In this document: piece after piece, positions 37,654 to 47,734 of the stretch
Layout of the letters: every line of letters begins with the position of its first letter
How positions within the stretch are numbered: the stretch's first letter is position 1
Source: Isoetes taiwanensis
Taxonomy: Eukaryota; Streptophyta; Lycopodiopsida; Isoetales; Isoetaceae
Assembly: GCA_021234155.1 (NCBI GenBank)
Contig: JAJEKV010000169.1
Span: 162,000 to 225,999 of the forward strand
Length of the DNA: 64,000 nt
Reading direction: 5' to 3'
Position numbers and translations under genes: made by a program
The notes under the pieces: generated by a model
Database searches by the model: none
The model's input: only the letters and a program-made list of their open reading frames with translations
What the model was told of the DNA's origin: nothing

Positions 37654-37960
37654 CTATCGATGATCCCCTCGAATCCTCCGCGCGAGGTGTAAATCCTTTG
37701 GCATTATCATAATGTGCTTCGCGTGAATGGCACAAAGGTTTGCATCATGAAAAAGAGCCACCAAGTAGTCCTTTGTAGCTTCCTACAAAGCGAGAATGGC
37801 ATGGGTATGGAACCTAAGGTCGGTCTTAAATTCCTGGATAGCTTGCATAACAAGAGCTCAGTGGACTTCTGATATTTCCGAATCTCCCCCAAGGCTACCA
37901 TGCCCGTTTTCCATCTATGAGCCTTCTTCTTGGCAGCTAGTCCATGGGTCGTGTTCTCTC
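37654..37960 (-). pseudogene. Histone H3-like domain of the pre-gag module, copy 1 (broken)
   Basis: The minus strand encodes AAKKKAHRWKTGMVALGEIR then KYQKSTELL, close to the canonical H3 stretch of VKKPHR, TVALREIR and KYQKSTELL. A deletion of about 34 bases and a frame change remove the end of helix 1. The sequence resumes as QAIQEFKTDLRF, AILAL, a stop, [37 protein letters not shown]. The TAG lies at 37654. This is nearer to ordinary H3 than copy 2. It lies about 290 bases upstream of the unknown pre-gag ORF. Confidence 0.75.
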
Positions 37961-39028
37961 CATTTGTCAGTTCACTTAATTTGACATGCTAGTTCTTTTT
38001 TTGTTCAGTGCTCCATCCGGTTCGTACTTACTCTTTCACATGGCTGCTTTTTCAAGCTCAGGAGTGACATCAAGCGTGACATAACTCTGGGTTTGCATGG
38101 TACGAACCATGGCTTGTGGAGGAAAAAGAGGCAGGCTAGCAGATAAAAGGTTGGGTGTCTAGCTATGGAAGTAGATTGAAGCAGTCAACTCTGGTGGCTA
38201 GCCAAGCTCAGCTATGGCAGAAACAGCTTAAATCTGGTGGCTAGGGCAATTGGAGGAGGTGAGAAAAGACACAAGGAAAAGGTCAGAAGAAAAAGTTATC
38301 CTTAAAAAAAAAAAAAAATCATAAATCCCTACTATTCCTAGGAGCATATAAAAAAAAATTATTTTTATATGATGAAACTTTTATACGGTGGCCATACTGC
38401 AGCCGCATTAGCGGCGGAGCAGCCTATTGGGATTATTTTCATCTACATTAAATGAAAACTAATCCCAATAGATGCCTCCCACTAATGCGGGTTGCCAAAC
38501 CTACTAGAGTGCCATTCCACAACATAATATTTGGAGAAAGGGAAGACAATGGACTATGACACGGTTTGCTTTGTTGAATAAATGGAAATTGAGTTTCAAT
38601 TGCTTTTGATAAATAAAAGGAGCAATTGAACTTATATGCAAATGTTCAATCTTATCAATCTCATCTCTCTGCTCATCATGTACCTATTGAAGGACATTGT
38701 ATAGACATGCTAATAATAGCAAGGGTCCAAAAGTTATTAACAAAGCAAAAGAGTGAGCATCAGCTGCCTGGCTGTGGCTGCAGTAGAATTGTCAAAAAGT
38801 AGAATTGTCAAAAAGTGGACGCATGATAGCTCATACTATTGAATTCAGTGACAGGGTATAATAATGAAAACAGTGATATTGCAAGAAAAGGAACACAAGT
38901 GGAGAACAAATTTCAACGGAAATTAACAGCTTACACTGGCGGCTAGATATGGAACACGACAAATTACAAAGGAATTAAAGAAACAAAGTAAACTGTATCA
39001 GAAAAGATTTAAGAAGAAGATATGGATC
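37961..39028. other. Intergenic; upstream region of the GH25 gene
   Basis: No gene recognised. It may hold the start of the copy 1 retroelement and the promoter of the GH25 gene. A duplicated short motif, TCTGGTGGCTAG, occurs near 38190 and 38235. Confidence 0.4.
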
Positions 39029-39036
39029 TATATAAA
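39029..39036 (+). promoter_or_regulatory. TATA box of the GH25 gene
   Basis: TATATAAA, 39 bases before the first in-frame ATG (39075). It predicts transcription from about 39060, leaving a very short leader ahead of the repeated ATGs. Confidence 0.5.
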
Positions 39037-39074
39037 GAGTTGAAATGGAGCAAATCCGCCATACCTAATCAGCG

Positions 39075-39182
39075 ATGGAGTTTCTGAAATGCGGCAAGAA
39101 AAGCAAGATCTGCCAGACCTATTCGGCGATGGAGTTTCTAAAATGCGGCAAGAAAAGCAAGATCTGCCATACCTATTCGGCG
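39075..39182 (+). repeat. Two in-frame 54-bp tandem repeats ahead of the GH25 signal peptide
   Basis: Two nearly identical 54-bp units (39075-39128 and 39129-39182) each start with ATG and encode MEFLKCGKKSKIC followed by TYSA. They read in frame into the GH25 start at 39183, itself ATGGAGCTTCTG. A shorter ancestral-looking unit at 39045-39074 begins ATGGAGCAAATC and gives a 7-codon ORF ending TAA at 39068. The repeats would add 36 basic, non-hydrophobic residues before the signal peptide if translated. Confidence 0.9.
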
Positions 39183-39896
39183 ATGGAGCTTCTGGTAATT
39201 GCTGTGATAGCTAGCGCGCTTCTTTCGGGGGCATACGCCATAGCGGGCGGCGTTCCGGGCATGGACGTGAGCTCTCACCAGGGCGCCGTTAACTGGAAAA
39301 CGGCGTATGCGAATGGGGCTCGGTTTGCCTATGTTAAGGCCACCGAGGGCGCCTCTTACACCAACCCCTACTTTGCCCAACAATATGTTGGTTCTTATAA
39401 CGTTGGTATGATCCGTGGTGCCTACCACTTTGCCCGCCCCGACACCTCTGGCGGTGCCTCCCAGGCTTCATTCTTCCTCGCCCACGGTGGTCGCTGGTCC
39501 TCTGATGGTCTCACCCTCCCTGGCGCCCTTGATATCGAATATAACCCCTCATGCGGCTCCTCCTGCACTCGTGCCCAAAAGTGCTATAACCTCTCCCAAG
39601 CCTCCATGGCTGCCTGGATCCGCGCATTTGTTGATACTTACAAGAGCTCTACTGGAGTGTATCCTGTTATCTATACTACTACTGATTGGTATACCACGTG
39701 TGTTGGCACGTATGGCGACTTCAGTGCTACTTGCCCCCTCTGGATTGCTGCATACCGTTCCAATGTTGGTAGCTTTCCGTATAAGTGGAGTTACTATACC
39801 TTCTGGCAATATGCAGATAGTGGCAAGTTTCCTGGTGATCAAAATGTTTTTAACGGTCCCTACACGCAACTGCAAAAGCTTGCCAAAGGTCCTTAG
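39183..39896 (+). CDS. GH25 lysozyme (Chalaropsis-type muramidase), secreted, intronless
   Basis: Hydrolyses the beta-1,4 bond between N-acetylmuramic acid and N-acetylglucosamine in bacterial peptidoglycan. Single exon, 237 codons. A signal peptide (LLVIAVIASALLSGAYA) is followed directly by the GH25 barrel: GMDVSSHQG with the first catalytic-site Asp, FAYVKATEG, GAYHFARP, the DxE signature ALDIEYNP, PVIYTTTDWY, CPLWIAAY and FWQYADSG. Length and motifs match single-domain fungal and actinobacterial GH25 enzymes. Start 39183 is chosen because the signal peptide begins there. An in-frame ATG at 39075 would give 273 codons with an extension that hides the signal. The gene stands alone, with a TATA box at 39029 and a poly(A) signal at 39980. 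It is probably an antibacterial enzyme acquired by horizontal transfer; this origin is inference. Confidence 0.92.
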   Translation: MELLVIAVIASALLSGAYAIAGGVPGMDVSSHQGAVNWKTAYANGARFAYVKATEGASYTNPYFAQQYVGSYNVGMIRGAYHFARPDTSGGASQASFFLAHGGRWSSDGLTLPGALDIEYNPSCGSSCTRAQKCYNLSQASMAAWIRAFVDTYKSSTGVYPVIYTTTDWYTTCVGTYGDFSATCPLWIAAYRSNVGSFPYKWSYYTFWQYADSGKFPGDQNVFNGPYTQLQKLAKGP

Positions 39897-40192
39897 GATT
39901 TCGAGTTTGAGGAAATATCAATCATGTGCATTTGTTGTGAGTTTGTTGTGAATGCCTAGAGAATATGAATAAGAATAAGAATAAAGTTTTTATCGTCCAC
40001 AGGCATATTCAAAAGCATACTAATCAATGATTGGCAAACGACAAGCGTTAATTATTATCTAAATGTAACCTACATCACCCCCCGATTACTTAAGGTTATC
40101 TGGGAGGGGAGGAAGGAAGGAAGGTATTTTATCGTCCCACCTGAGACCAATGGAGGGGTTATTAGGTAATTTTGGGCTCCCTCTTTGGCGGA
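39792..40192 (+). repeat. Duplicated block A: GH25 3' end and 3' flank
   Basis: Covers the last 35 codons of the GH25 gene, its 3' UTR and flank, and matches 42466-42840 at about 90 percent through the UTR. The two blocks bracket the LINE ORF1 fragment. Confidence 0.9.
39980..39985 (+). terminator. Poly(A) signal of the GH25 gene
   Basis: AATAAA, 84 bases after the stop codon, within a GAATAA-rich stretch. Confidence 0.55.
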
Positions 40193-42465
40193 CGATCAAG
40201 GCCACCTAGCCTAGCCTTTCCTTGTAATTATAACCTTTCCTGTCCCCCTTGTTGCTTTCTCCTGTGCTTTCTCCAATCATTAATGGCTCCGGCTGAAAAT
40301 TCAAAAAAGGAAAAAATATCGCTGCAAAAGCCCTAAAAATTAGTTTCATCTCCTTTCTGCATCAGTTTATGCTCCTGCCTCCCAGTGATCGAGCCGATCT
40401 TCTATCTCAGTTAAGTAAATTCCATAATCAACCCTCCTCCTTTATAAAATTTGGAGATTTCTCTAATCTTGATCTCAATAAAAAAGGGATGTATCATCTT
40501 GATCGATCCACTCCGATTTGGATAACCTATGCAAAGATCCTAGCTACAATGGTGACCCAGTGCTTGATGCAAATGGAGTGCCTATTCAAAATGGACCACA
40601 GAGGCCTGTTGTGGAAATCTTCACAGACCAAGAGCTCGCCAACAATTTAGATCAACTGAAAGCTTTGGCACCTCCCTCTGTTCACCTGTTCAAAGGTATC
40701 AAGCTACACTCTCTTGTGATTGCCACTAGAATTCAAACTTTACAAAATACTGCTGTATTGGTTAGGGTTGATAAGGTGGGGCTTAAGATTGAAAGGATGT
40801 GGGATAAACTTCTAAAACTCCACAAAGGAGTGGTTATAAATTCAATCTTTTGGTTAAACTTCCCATATATTATGATCGAATGTCTAGAACTGCCAATTTT
40901 TTTCTCAAAACGGCTCGCCTTTCTGTGACACTTTCCAACTTTATTTCTTAAAATGGTGTCCCAACCTCCCTCTGCAAGATTTTGAGAAATTATGCATTGC
41001 CTCAGTTCCAATGAGTGATCTCAGCCCAATTGACTGGCATGAGGAATGTTTCTCAAGCATATTTAATTCCATTGTATCATGCATTGCAACTGAATATTCT
41101 CCATACAAACCTCCTAAATGTGACTTTTCTAAGCCAATCCCAACCTCCCTTCCTTTCATTGACTTCTTTGGATCTAAAGCTACTTTATATTTAAGATGGA
41201 TTGGTCTACCAATTTTTTGCCATAAATGCAATTCAAGGCATTTTTCTTGCTTTAACTGCTTGACCACTCCAGCTACATCTGAAATTCAAGGAATGGAAAA
41301 GGAAGTTAATTCTGATGATCTTCATCAAAAGAATTCAAATCAGCATGCTAAAAAATACAGTGCTTAAAGAGAATCAGAATATGCAAAAAAGAGAATCTTG
41401 GGATAATAATGGCAGTTACAGAAGAATTCAAAAGAAGAAGAAGATGGCTACAGAGAAAAATGATATAAAGGATGGCCTACCACTCCTGCAAAGTCAACCC
41501 TCAGAATGTTCTTTCCTGGTAGAGCCTACTGTCATAGTAATTGTTTTGAACAAAGGCAACGTGGCTACAGTCAACAAAATTACAGCAAATAAGGAGAAAA
41601 TCCAACTGCAAGCAGGCAATCAACTGAATGTAGATTCTCAAAGGCCTTGCAGAATGGATCAGAATAGAAAACTATTAAAAGGGAAAGCACCAATAGCTCT
41701 CAATACCATTGATGTACACAAAACCCTCAATAGTATTCTAAACACCAGTAAAGATAATTATTTGTAGAATATGGCAGGTATGAAGCATAACAAACGAATT
41801 GTTATACACACAGTTCATAAACCTCCTGCAGAAGACACATTGAAGCAAAATGGAAAATATGACTTCAATGACAAGAATTTATCCAAAACAACAGCTTCAA
41901 GGATTGAGATTCCATTAATTAATGATTTGAAAAGTTCAGAAGGAAGCATGGATACTGATATGCCAGCTGCCTTACAAATGTATAAGTCTTCTGGAGTTCT
42001 CACTCCTCTAGAAAAAGTTCTACCTTCAGCACCAAATCAAGATATTCACATCAGCACGTCCACAAACAGTCTCCCAAAGGTTATCTGTTCTAATAGTTTT
42101 AATATTCTCACTGACTTATCTAAGGAATTTTGTGCAGACACAATGGAGCCAACTGCCTCTATCCCCGCTTCCCTTATTTCTCCTAAAACAATTATCAATC
42201 ATACCTCTGACCTCATTGACCTTTCCCCTGAATTTAATAGCCAACCACCAATCCCAGATAAATTTGGTGGCTTATCCCCAGGCATTGCAATTCAGATTGC
42301 TGAGCTTCAAAAAGAGCTTAATCTAACAGATATGGCCATCCAAGTTTCAGAGGACAGATTTGATAATATGGATCTTATTAACTCAGGGCAGAAGGATCTT
42401 TCAAAAGAAAAAGATGATATCAACAAAGGAAAAATAAATAATCCAGTAATAGTTAAAGGCTCAGC
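40193..42465 (+). mobile_element. LINE ORF1 fragment (DUF4283/zinc-knuckle type), no ORF2
   Basis: A chain of plus-strand frames with stops and shifts looks like ORF1 of a plant LINE. A 5' UTR-like region (40193-40380) precedes an RNA-binding-like part with VLVRVDKVGLKIERMWDKL (about 40755-40815) and WIGLPIFCHKC. A Cys-rich knuckle (CHKCNSRHFSCFNC, near 41216-41260) follows, then a long Ser/Thr/Asn-rich tail to about 42460. No endonuclease or reverse transcriptase follows: the sequence changes abruptly into the duplicated GH25 3' end at about 42466. Confidence 0.6.
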
Positions 42466-42840
42466 TACTATACCTTCTGGCAATATGCATATAGTGGCAA
42501 GTTTCCTGGTGATCAAAATGTTTTTAACGGTGCCTACACGCAACTACAAAAACTTGCCAAAGGTCCTTAGGAATTCGAGTTTGAGGAAATATCAATCATG
42601 TGCATTTGTTGTGAATGCCTAGAGAATATGAATAAGAATAAGAATAAGAATAAAGTTTTTATCGTCCACAGACATATTCAAAAGCATACTAATCAATGAT
42701 TGGCAAACGACAAGAGTTAATTATTATCTAGACGTAATTGCATCACCCCCCGATTACTTAAGATTATTTGGGGGGGGAGGGTGGGGAGATGGGTGTTTCA
42801 TTACGTAATTTTTGGGCTCCACTCTTTGGCAGCGATCTGG
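42466..42840 (+). repeat. Duplicated block B: GH25 3'-end copy (pseudogene fragment)
   Basis: Repeats the GH25 C-terminal codons from ACTATACCTTCTGGCAATA through the stop, AATAAA signal and 3' flank to about 42840. It carries only the final part of the gene. The frame open through the junction from the LINE side is not the GH25 frame, so no fusion protein with a GH25 tail is encoded. A GAATAA microsatellite here is one unit longer. Confidence 0.9.
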
Positions 42841-44221
42841 CGGCGCCGCCAACAAATTTTTTTCTCTGTTCTACGATTTGGGGCAGCCCTCAACAGAGTA
42901 GTTTCTCTGTTCTATAACACGATTTAGAGCAGCGATGGCGGGCTCGCCCCATTGCACTATTTCTTGTGCCCTCGGAAGAATCACCAACAGGTGAAGAGCC
43001 AACAGGTGAGGAGCGATGGCATAAGGATTTCTCAAATATATTTGATAGCCAGAAACGGCTCTGCATAAGGAGCTTCTTAGATGCCAGAGCCATAGGATCT
43101 TCGAGTTTTCTAGACGCCATAGCCACAGGAAACCCTTTCCATTTGCTTTTCACAAGAAAAACATAGATTTAGCCATATAAAATCTTTCTGGTTGGATTTT
43201 TCGTAAGAAAAACACAGATTTGCAGCGGCTTCAATGGATTTTCAGGCTGGAGCGACGGGTTTGCAGAGATTTGAGGTAATCGGGATGTGATGAAGGCCAC
43301 ATATGGAAACCTATGCCAGTATAAGTTTTTTGGAGGAAACCTGGGGGCGCTGCTGCCAGGTTTCTTCCAGAAACCTTCTGTTGGTATGGGTTCCCTTATA
43401 CATTTATAATTGATTTTGTTATTTTTGTCTTCCTTTTTCATACAACTACATGCACCTCCCCTCCACCCCCCCAAAACATCCTTTTGGAAGGTCTGTTCTG
43501 ACCTCTGTAGGTAGTGGCATGAGCTTGGCAATGCCAAGGTTTTTTCAAAATAAGTTTTTAGTTTTTTCCCCTCTTTTTTTAAATTACATATTGAGGATGA
43601 CTGTGATAATGAATTCACATCAATGGTAGAGCTAATATGAGTGGGGTAAAATAGGTTCATGAATGATATTTTTAAATTCTTTCTTGTGGCCAATAAAACC
43701 AAAAGGCCGATAAAGCCAGAAAGACTTTATTCTTTATTTTTTTTATGTGGACCTTGATTTCAAGGTCCGTTTTTTGCAAGCGCATGGGACAAGTTTTTCT
43801 AGCCCGGCATTTGGACATGCGTGTGTCGCATGCGCTTTCAACACAACGCATGCACATGCAACACATTGAGCGATATGTTTCTTTGGCAAAACTTAGCATA
43901 AACGTGTTTGTTTTGACACGCTTATGATATTGGATTTCCATAGTGCTTGGGCCTTCGCTCTAGTTGTAGTAGACTAGTATTAGAACATCTATATCTGGAG
44001 TTCAATATTATCTAGAGTCGCACTATGTGTAGTTCTATGTCATAGTATCTATTTGTTTAAATTTGGGCATAAGCATGTTACAGTGTACCTTAAAAAGTAT
44101 AATTTATAGACTATAAAACTAACCTAAAAAAGGTTACCTAATACTAGGCACTGGGCACTTATATGATGCCTCAATAACTGATGAGTGTTAAATTAGATTC
44201 GTTCATTTTCAAAGTACTATC
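42841..44221. other. Intergenic, contains a long hairpin
   Basis: No gene supported. It includes a near-repeat (TTTCTCTGTTCTA at about 42860 and 42901), the palindrome TGGCGGCGCCGCCA near 42838-42851, and the 99-base hairpin at 43301-43399. Confidence 0.4.
43301..43399 (+). ncRNA. Candidate long RNA hairpin (miRNA-precursor-like or foldback)
   Basis: Arms 43301-43344 and 43356-43399 pair around an 11-base loop. In the inner 35 pairs the plus-strand RNA has only two true mismatches; six other differences are G:U wobbles. Pairing continues outward with a few mismatches. Excess G:U on one strand hints that plus-strand RNA pairing may have been kept, but an old inverted repeat that accumulated C-to-T changes would look the same. 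No known miRNA was recognised. Confidence 0.35.
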
Positions 44222-47200
44222 TGTGACGCTCCCTGCTAAATATACGGCGCCCGGCCCTACACTCCGCAAGAAATCCCCCATCCGGTCACTCGACCGCACG
44301 GGCCCTCCGTCTATCCCGCACTTTGAGATGACTCTAGTGCGGGAAGGGGACACTGAAGGTGTCTTGCGTGCCCTTCCCCTATGGGCTCCTATCACAGCGG
44401 AAGCATAAACAACGTCAGAACTAGCAATAATAATACATCATACTATCTCGAAGGGTAGCTCATCCACATATCCATATCTGCAAAGAAGATAATCATATGC
44501 CATAAAACATAAGAGCTCCTACCCGTGGCTCCGACTCATAGGGAGGTTGACTGACTGGATAGGTCTCAAGATAGAGCATACCGAGTCATAACAATGGCGG
44601 GGCTGGCTATAGACAATGGCTAGGGTTGACCACTCCATCCGCCCCTCCTGTGCATACTTTGCAGAATGAGCTAGATCGGGCTCTGGCGTGACTCTAGCCT
44701 TCCGGATACGCAATTCCATGGCATCACCCATCCGGACTACTCCAGGTTGCATCTCCCCGGTCCGATGAGGCAGGAAGGGTTGCATCTCCCCTTTCCAGGG
44801 TCTAGAGGTCCCACGGGCGGTTAGAGAATCATGGCGACACACGATTCATACCCGACTTAACCCCCCAAAACAGGAGCCAAGCCGGCACTTGCAACTCCTG
44901 AGAGGCAGGGCGACACCATTGCCCCAGGAGGGGTCGGACCCATGCCCGGCCCACACAAAGTGACCAGCCATAAGCCTAGCCCACTATGGGATCCCCAGTA
45001 GCCACGCTCAGCAGGGATCCCCCATCCGTATTGCCTCTAGCCCCGTTATGTAGTGCTGAGTCACATCATAGCCCCAATAGCCCAGTGGGCTTTTATGCAC
45101 AGGCCGCAACTAATAGGAACTAAGGGGTCTAAACTAGGAGCATACTACATATGGCCCTAGGTCTCTACCCCCCCTTCCCAATACAAGAGGAGCAAACATG
45201 ATCAACCAACATCACATAACATCATATCATGATAATCATAATAAGAACATCTTAACCTAATCATACATATCTAACTTACAGTTAGGGTTCCTTGATTAGG
45301 GTTCAAGATGTTGAATAAGGGTTCTAGGATGGCTCTACTCTAGATACGAAATACTAACCAATCTGGAGTGCTAACTTCCAGATGATCTACCAAGAACACT
45401 ACTCTACATACCTGCTCCAGAAGCACTCCCTCCCAATCCTGGCGTCTCCATGGTCTTCGAATTGGTCGAAGCTGCACTTGCTCCAAGATCGAATCCACAC
45501 TCCGAGGGCTGCTGCACTAGCCTATGCCTGTTGCCTTTCACAGAATCCTTGCAAAAACTGTGATGCACAAATCTCTAAATTGTGGGATTTCCTAAAAGAT
45601 ACTTGCCAAATTCTGTGTTTAGGGGGCAGAGAGCCAAAGGTGTGGTGAGGGGATGAGAAAAGATGAGAAAAGAGGTGCAAATGTGAGGAAATAAGGTGAT
45701 ATGTGAATGCAGGTGTATGACTGGGATGTTTTCTGTAACAGAGTAGTGGAAATGATTGAAGAAAAAACTTTGGGATGTAGCCAAACTTCCTTTGAATGCA
45801 AATGAAATATTTGAGCAAATTCTGGCAGAATAGCTATTTGTTTAGCTAAATCTAGATAATATCAGATAACTTGAATTGATTTCAACTCATTTGTTGATCA
45901 AGATTGATGGGAAATTCGTGGCAAAGTTCGCCAGAAGTGGACTGGCACATAAAAAATGGGAAAACCCTAATTTTTTGAAAAAAACTCAGAAATCGATTGA
46001 AGAAAGGGGAAACACCTATGAATTGCTCAAGAAAACTTTTCTCAGATTATCTTAGGAACATAATACACTGTCAGGTAATCCATTTGATCACTCTGAAATA
46101 GAATTTGTATCAGAACTTCAGAAATCTTGGCTTTCAAAAACAAGGGCGGGTTTCTGATCAAAAATCTCCTCTCCTGCTATGGAATACGGCTCGGATCATC
46201 TTTATAGACCTGTGTCAGGGTAGTTAGAGCTCCAATTTGTCTGCATATGGCCACGAACTCTTCTTTCCCAAAAATAGGCAATATTCTGTTCTTGGCATGG
46301 TCTCCATTAATTCGGCATCCTCTTCATGATTCGATTGGTTCCAGAGGTCGATTATGATCAGGCAAAGCTTTCTCGCATCACTCAAAGTCTTGTGGGAAGC
46401 CGAGAATCATAGAACCCTAATGGATCTTGGCGGATTTTCTTCGATGGATATATCCCACAGGCCTAAATCAAAAAAAGTCACTTCGTATATATAGCTCGAT
46501 CCACGAAACTCTTAAATTGACGTGTTTTGCCCACGGGATTCGGTACCTCCACCGCCCCGCCCCACACGTGAGCCACGTGGAGGGGGGTGATTGGCTGAAA
46601 AGGAATCTAGGTCAGGGGGGGTGGTAGAATAGGACAATTTTATTGGAATTCAAGGGTCTATATAAGGTCTTTTTTGGAAATTTTTTGTGCCAGGTGGCAT
46701 ATTTTCATTGGGGCAACCTGGTGAGGTGGTCAAATTTTGGAAAATGGCACTTTGATTTTTTGGCTAAAAAAGGTGAATCAATGGTGACTGGACATGATGA
46801 AATGATGACTTGGCATAATGAAGGATGGCTTTTGCCTAAGTGGATTTTCGAAAATTTTAAATGCCCCTTGATATTTTTGATGAGGTGGCATGATTTTGAC
46901 CCAAGTGGCAAAGATATAACCAAAGTTGGATGACAAAGCATTTTTGTGAGCAAGGTGGCCATCCTAGGTGGCATTTTGACTCTTGATGACGTGGCAAGGG
47001 TATTTTTTGGAAAGTGTGCCTTTTGACTTTCTATTTTGACTTTCACTTGACTTTTTGACATCTTTGGCACTTTTGGATGATGACTAGGATGCCACTTGGC
47101 AAAGGTATAGATTTTTTGGCATTTTGGGATTTTTAGGCATCTTTAGAAGCATATTTGGCTAGCGATAGGGGAAATTCAAGGAGAAATGGGAGATAGGCTC

Positions 47201-47720
47201 AAAAATTTTGGGAAAAATCAAGGATGGCTAATTTTGGCTAAAGGATTTGGCAGGGGTACTCACCTGGCCTAGATTCTCTTTCAGCCTGATACCTTTCCTT
47301 AATAGCTCCTCCAATACTTAGAATTTTCTTCATATCTTCATTTCTTCTTCATGTTGCCACTTCAAGGGGCAACAATGCCACAACAAACAGTGCTCGAAAC
47401 GGAGTTTCGAGTGCGTAGATGAGTCTCAGTGTGCTAGGGTCAGGAAAAGAGGTCTAGGGTTAGGGGTTGTGCTAATATAAGATAGGGTCCACATGGGATT
47501 CCACGTGGCACCAATGGGGTGGGGCCGTGTGGCGGTTGCCCAATAGGATAAGGCCATGTGGAAATGGGCCTTATCCTAAGGTTATCTAAGTTAAGCATTT
47601 AACTTAGATGTGCACCCATTGCCACTTCCTAAGGTATACAAGGCCTACAAGGGTAGACTTGTATAGTGACGGGTCCAGGAATGTACGTATTTATGGCGTA
47701 TATTCCCTTGGAATGTCACA
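44222..47720 (-). repeat. 3' LTR, about 3.5 kb
   Basis: Sense start TGTGACATTCC at 47720, next to a polypurine tract, and sense end GGGAGCGTCACA at 44222, giving TGTGAC/GTCACA inverted ends. A fragment of the same sequence on the opposite strand at 25600-26883 ends at the matching point (GGGAGCATCACA), supporting that border. No ORF of note inside. The 5' LTR needed for full proof is outside the window. Confidence 0.6.
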
Positions 47721-47734
47721 TTCTTCCCCCCTTA
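47721..47734 (-). promoter_or_regulatory. Polypurine tract of copy 2
   Basis: Sense TAAGGGGGGAAGAA immediately before the LTR start TGTGACATTCC, the position of the plus-strand primer in LTR retrotransposons. Confidence 0.7.

Larger units (their letters stand above)
28709..37960 (-). mobile_element. Ty3/gypsy chromovirus with H3-like pre-gag module, copy 1
   Basis: Sense order on the minus strand: H3-like pseudogene (37960-37654), unknown pre-gag ORF (37363-36737 and 33492-about 32770, split by a hAT-like element), gag (from 32474), a shortened pol, and the chromodomain ending at 28709. The layout matches copy 2 at 44.2-56.8 kb. No LTRs could be assigned. The 3' flank holds a MITE and then the edge of another retrotransposon, so this copy may be truncated. 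Confidence 0.7.

Noticed and set aside
39138-39428. Minus-strand ORF opposite the GH25 gene
   Set aside because: A shadow of the GC-rich coding frame, with no protein character of its own.
41771-42622. LINE ORF1-GH25 fusion protein
   Set aside because: The open frame crosses the junction, but the GH25 part is read in the wrong frame, so no GH25 sequence is encoded.
46640-47100. Gene in the plus-strand ORF rich in W, F and K
   Set aside because: The region is a run of degenerate GGTGGCA/TTTTGAC-type repeats within the LTR, and the ORF reflects that composition.
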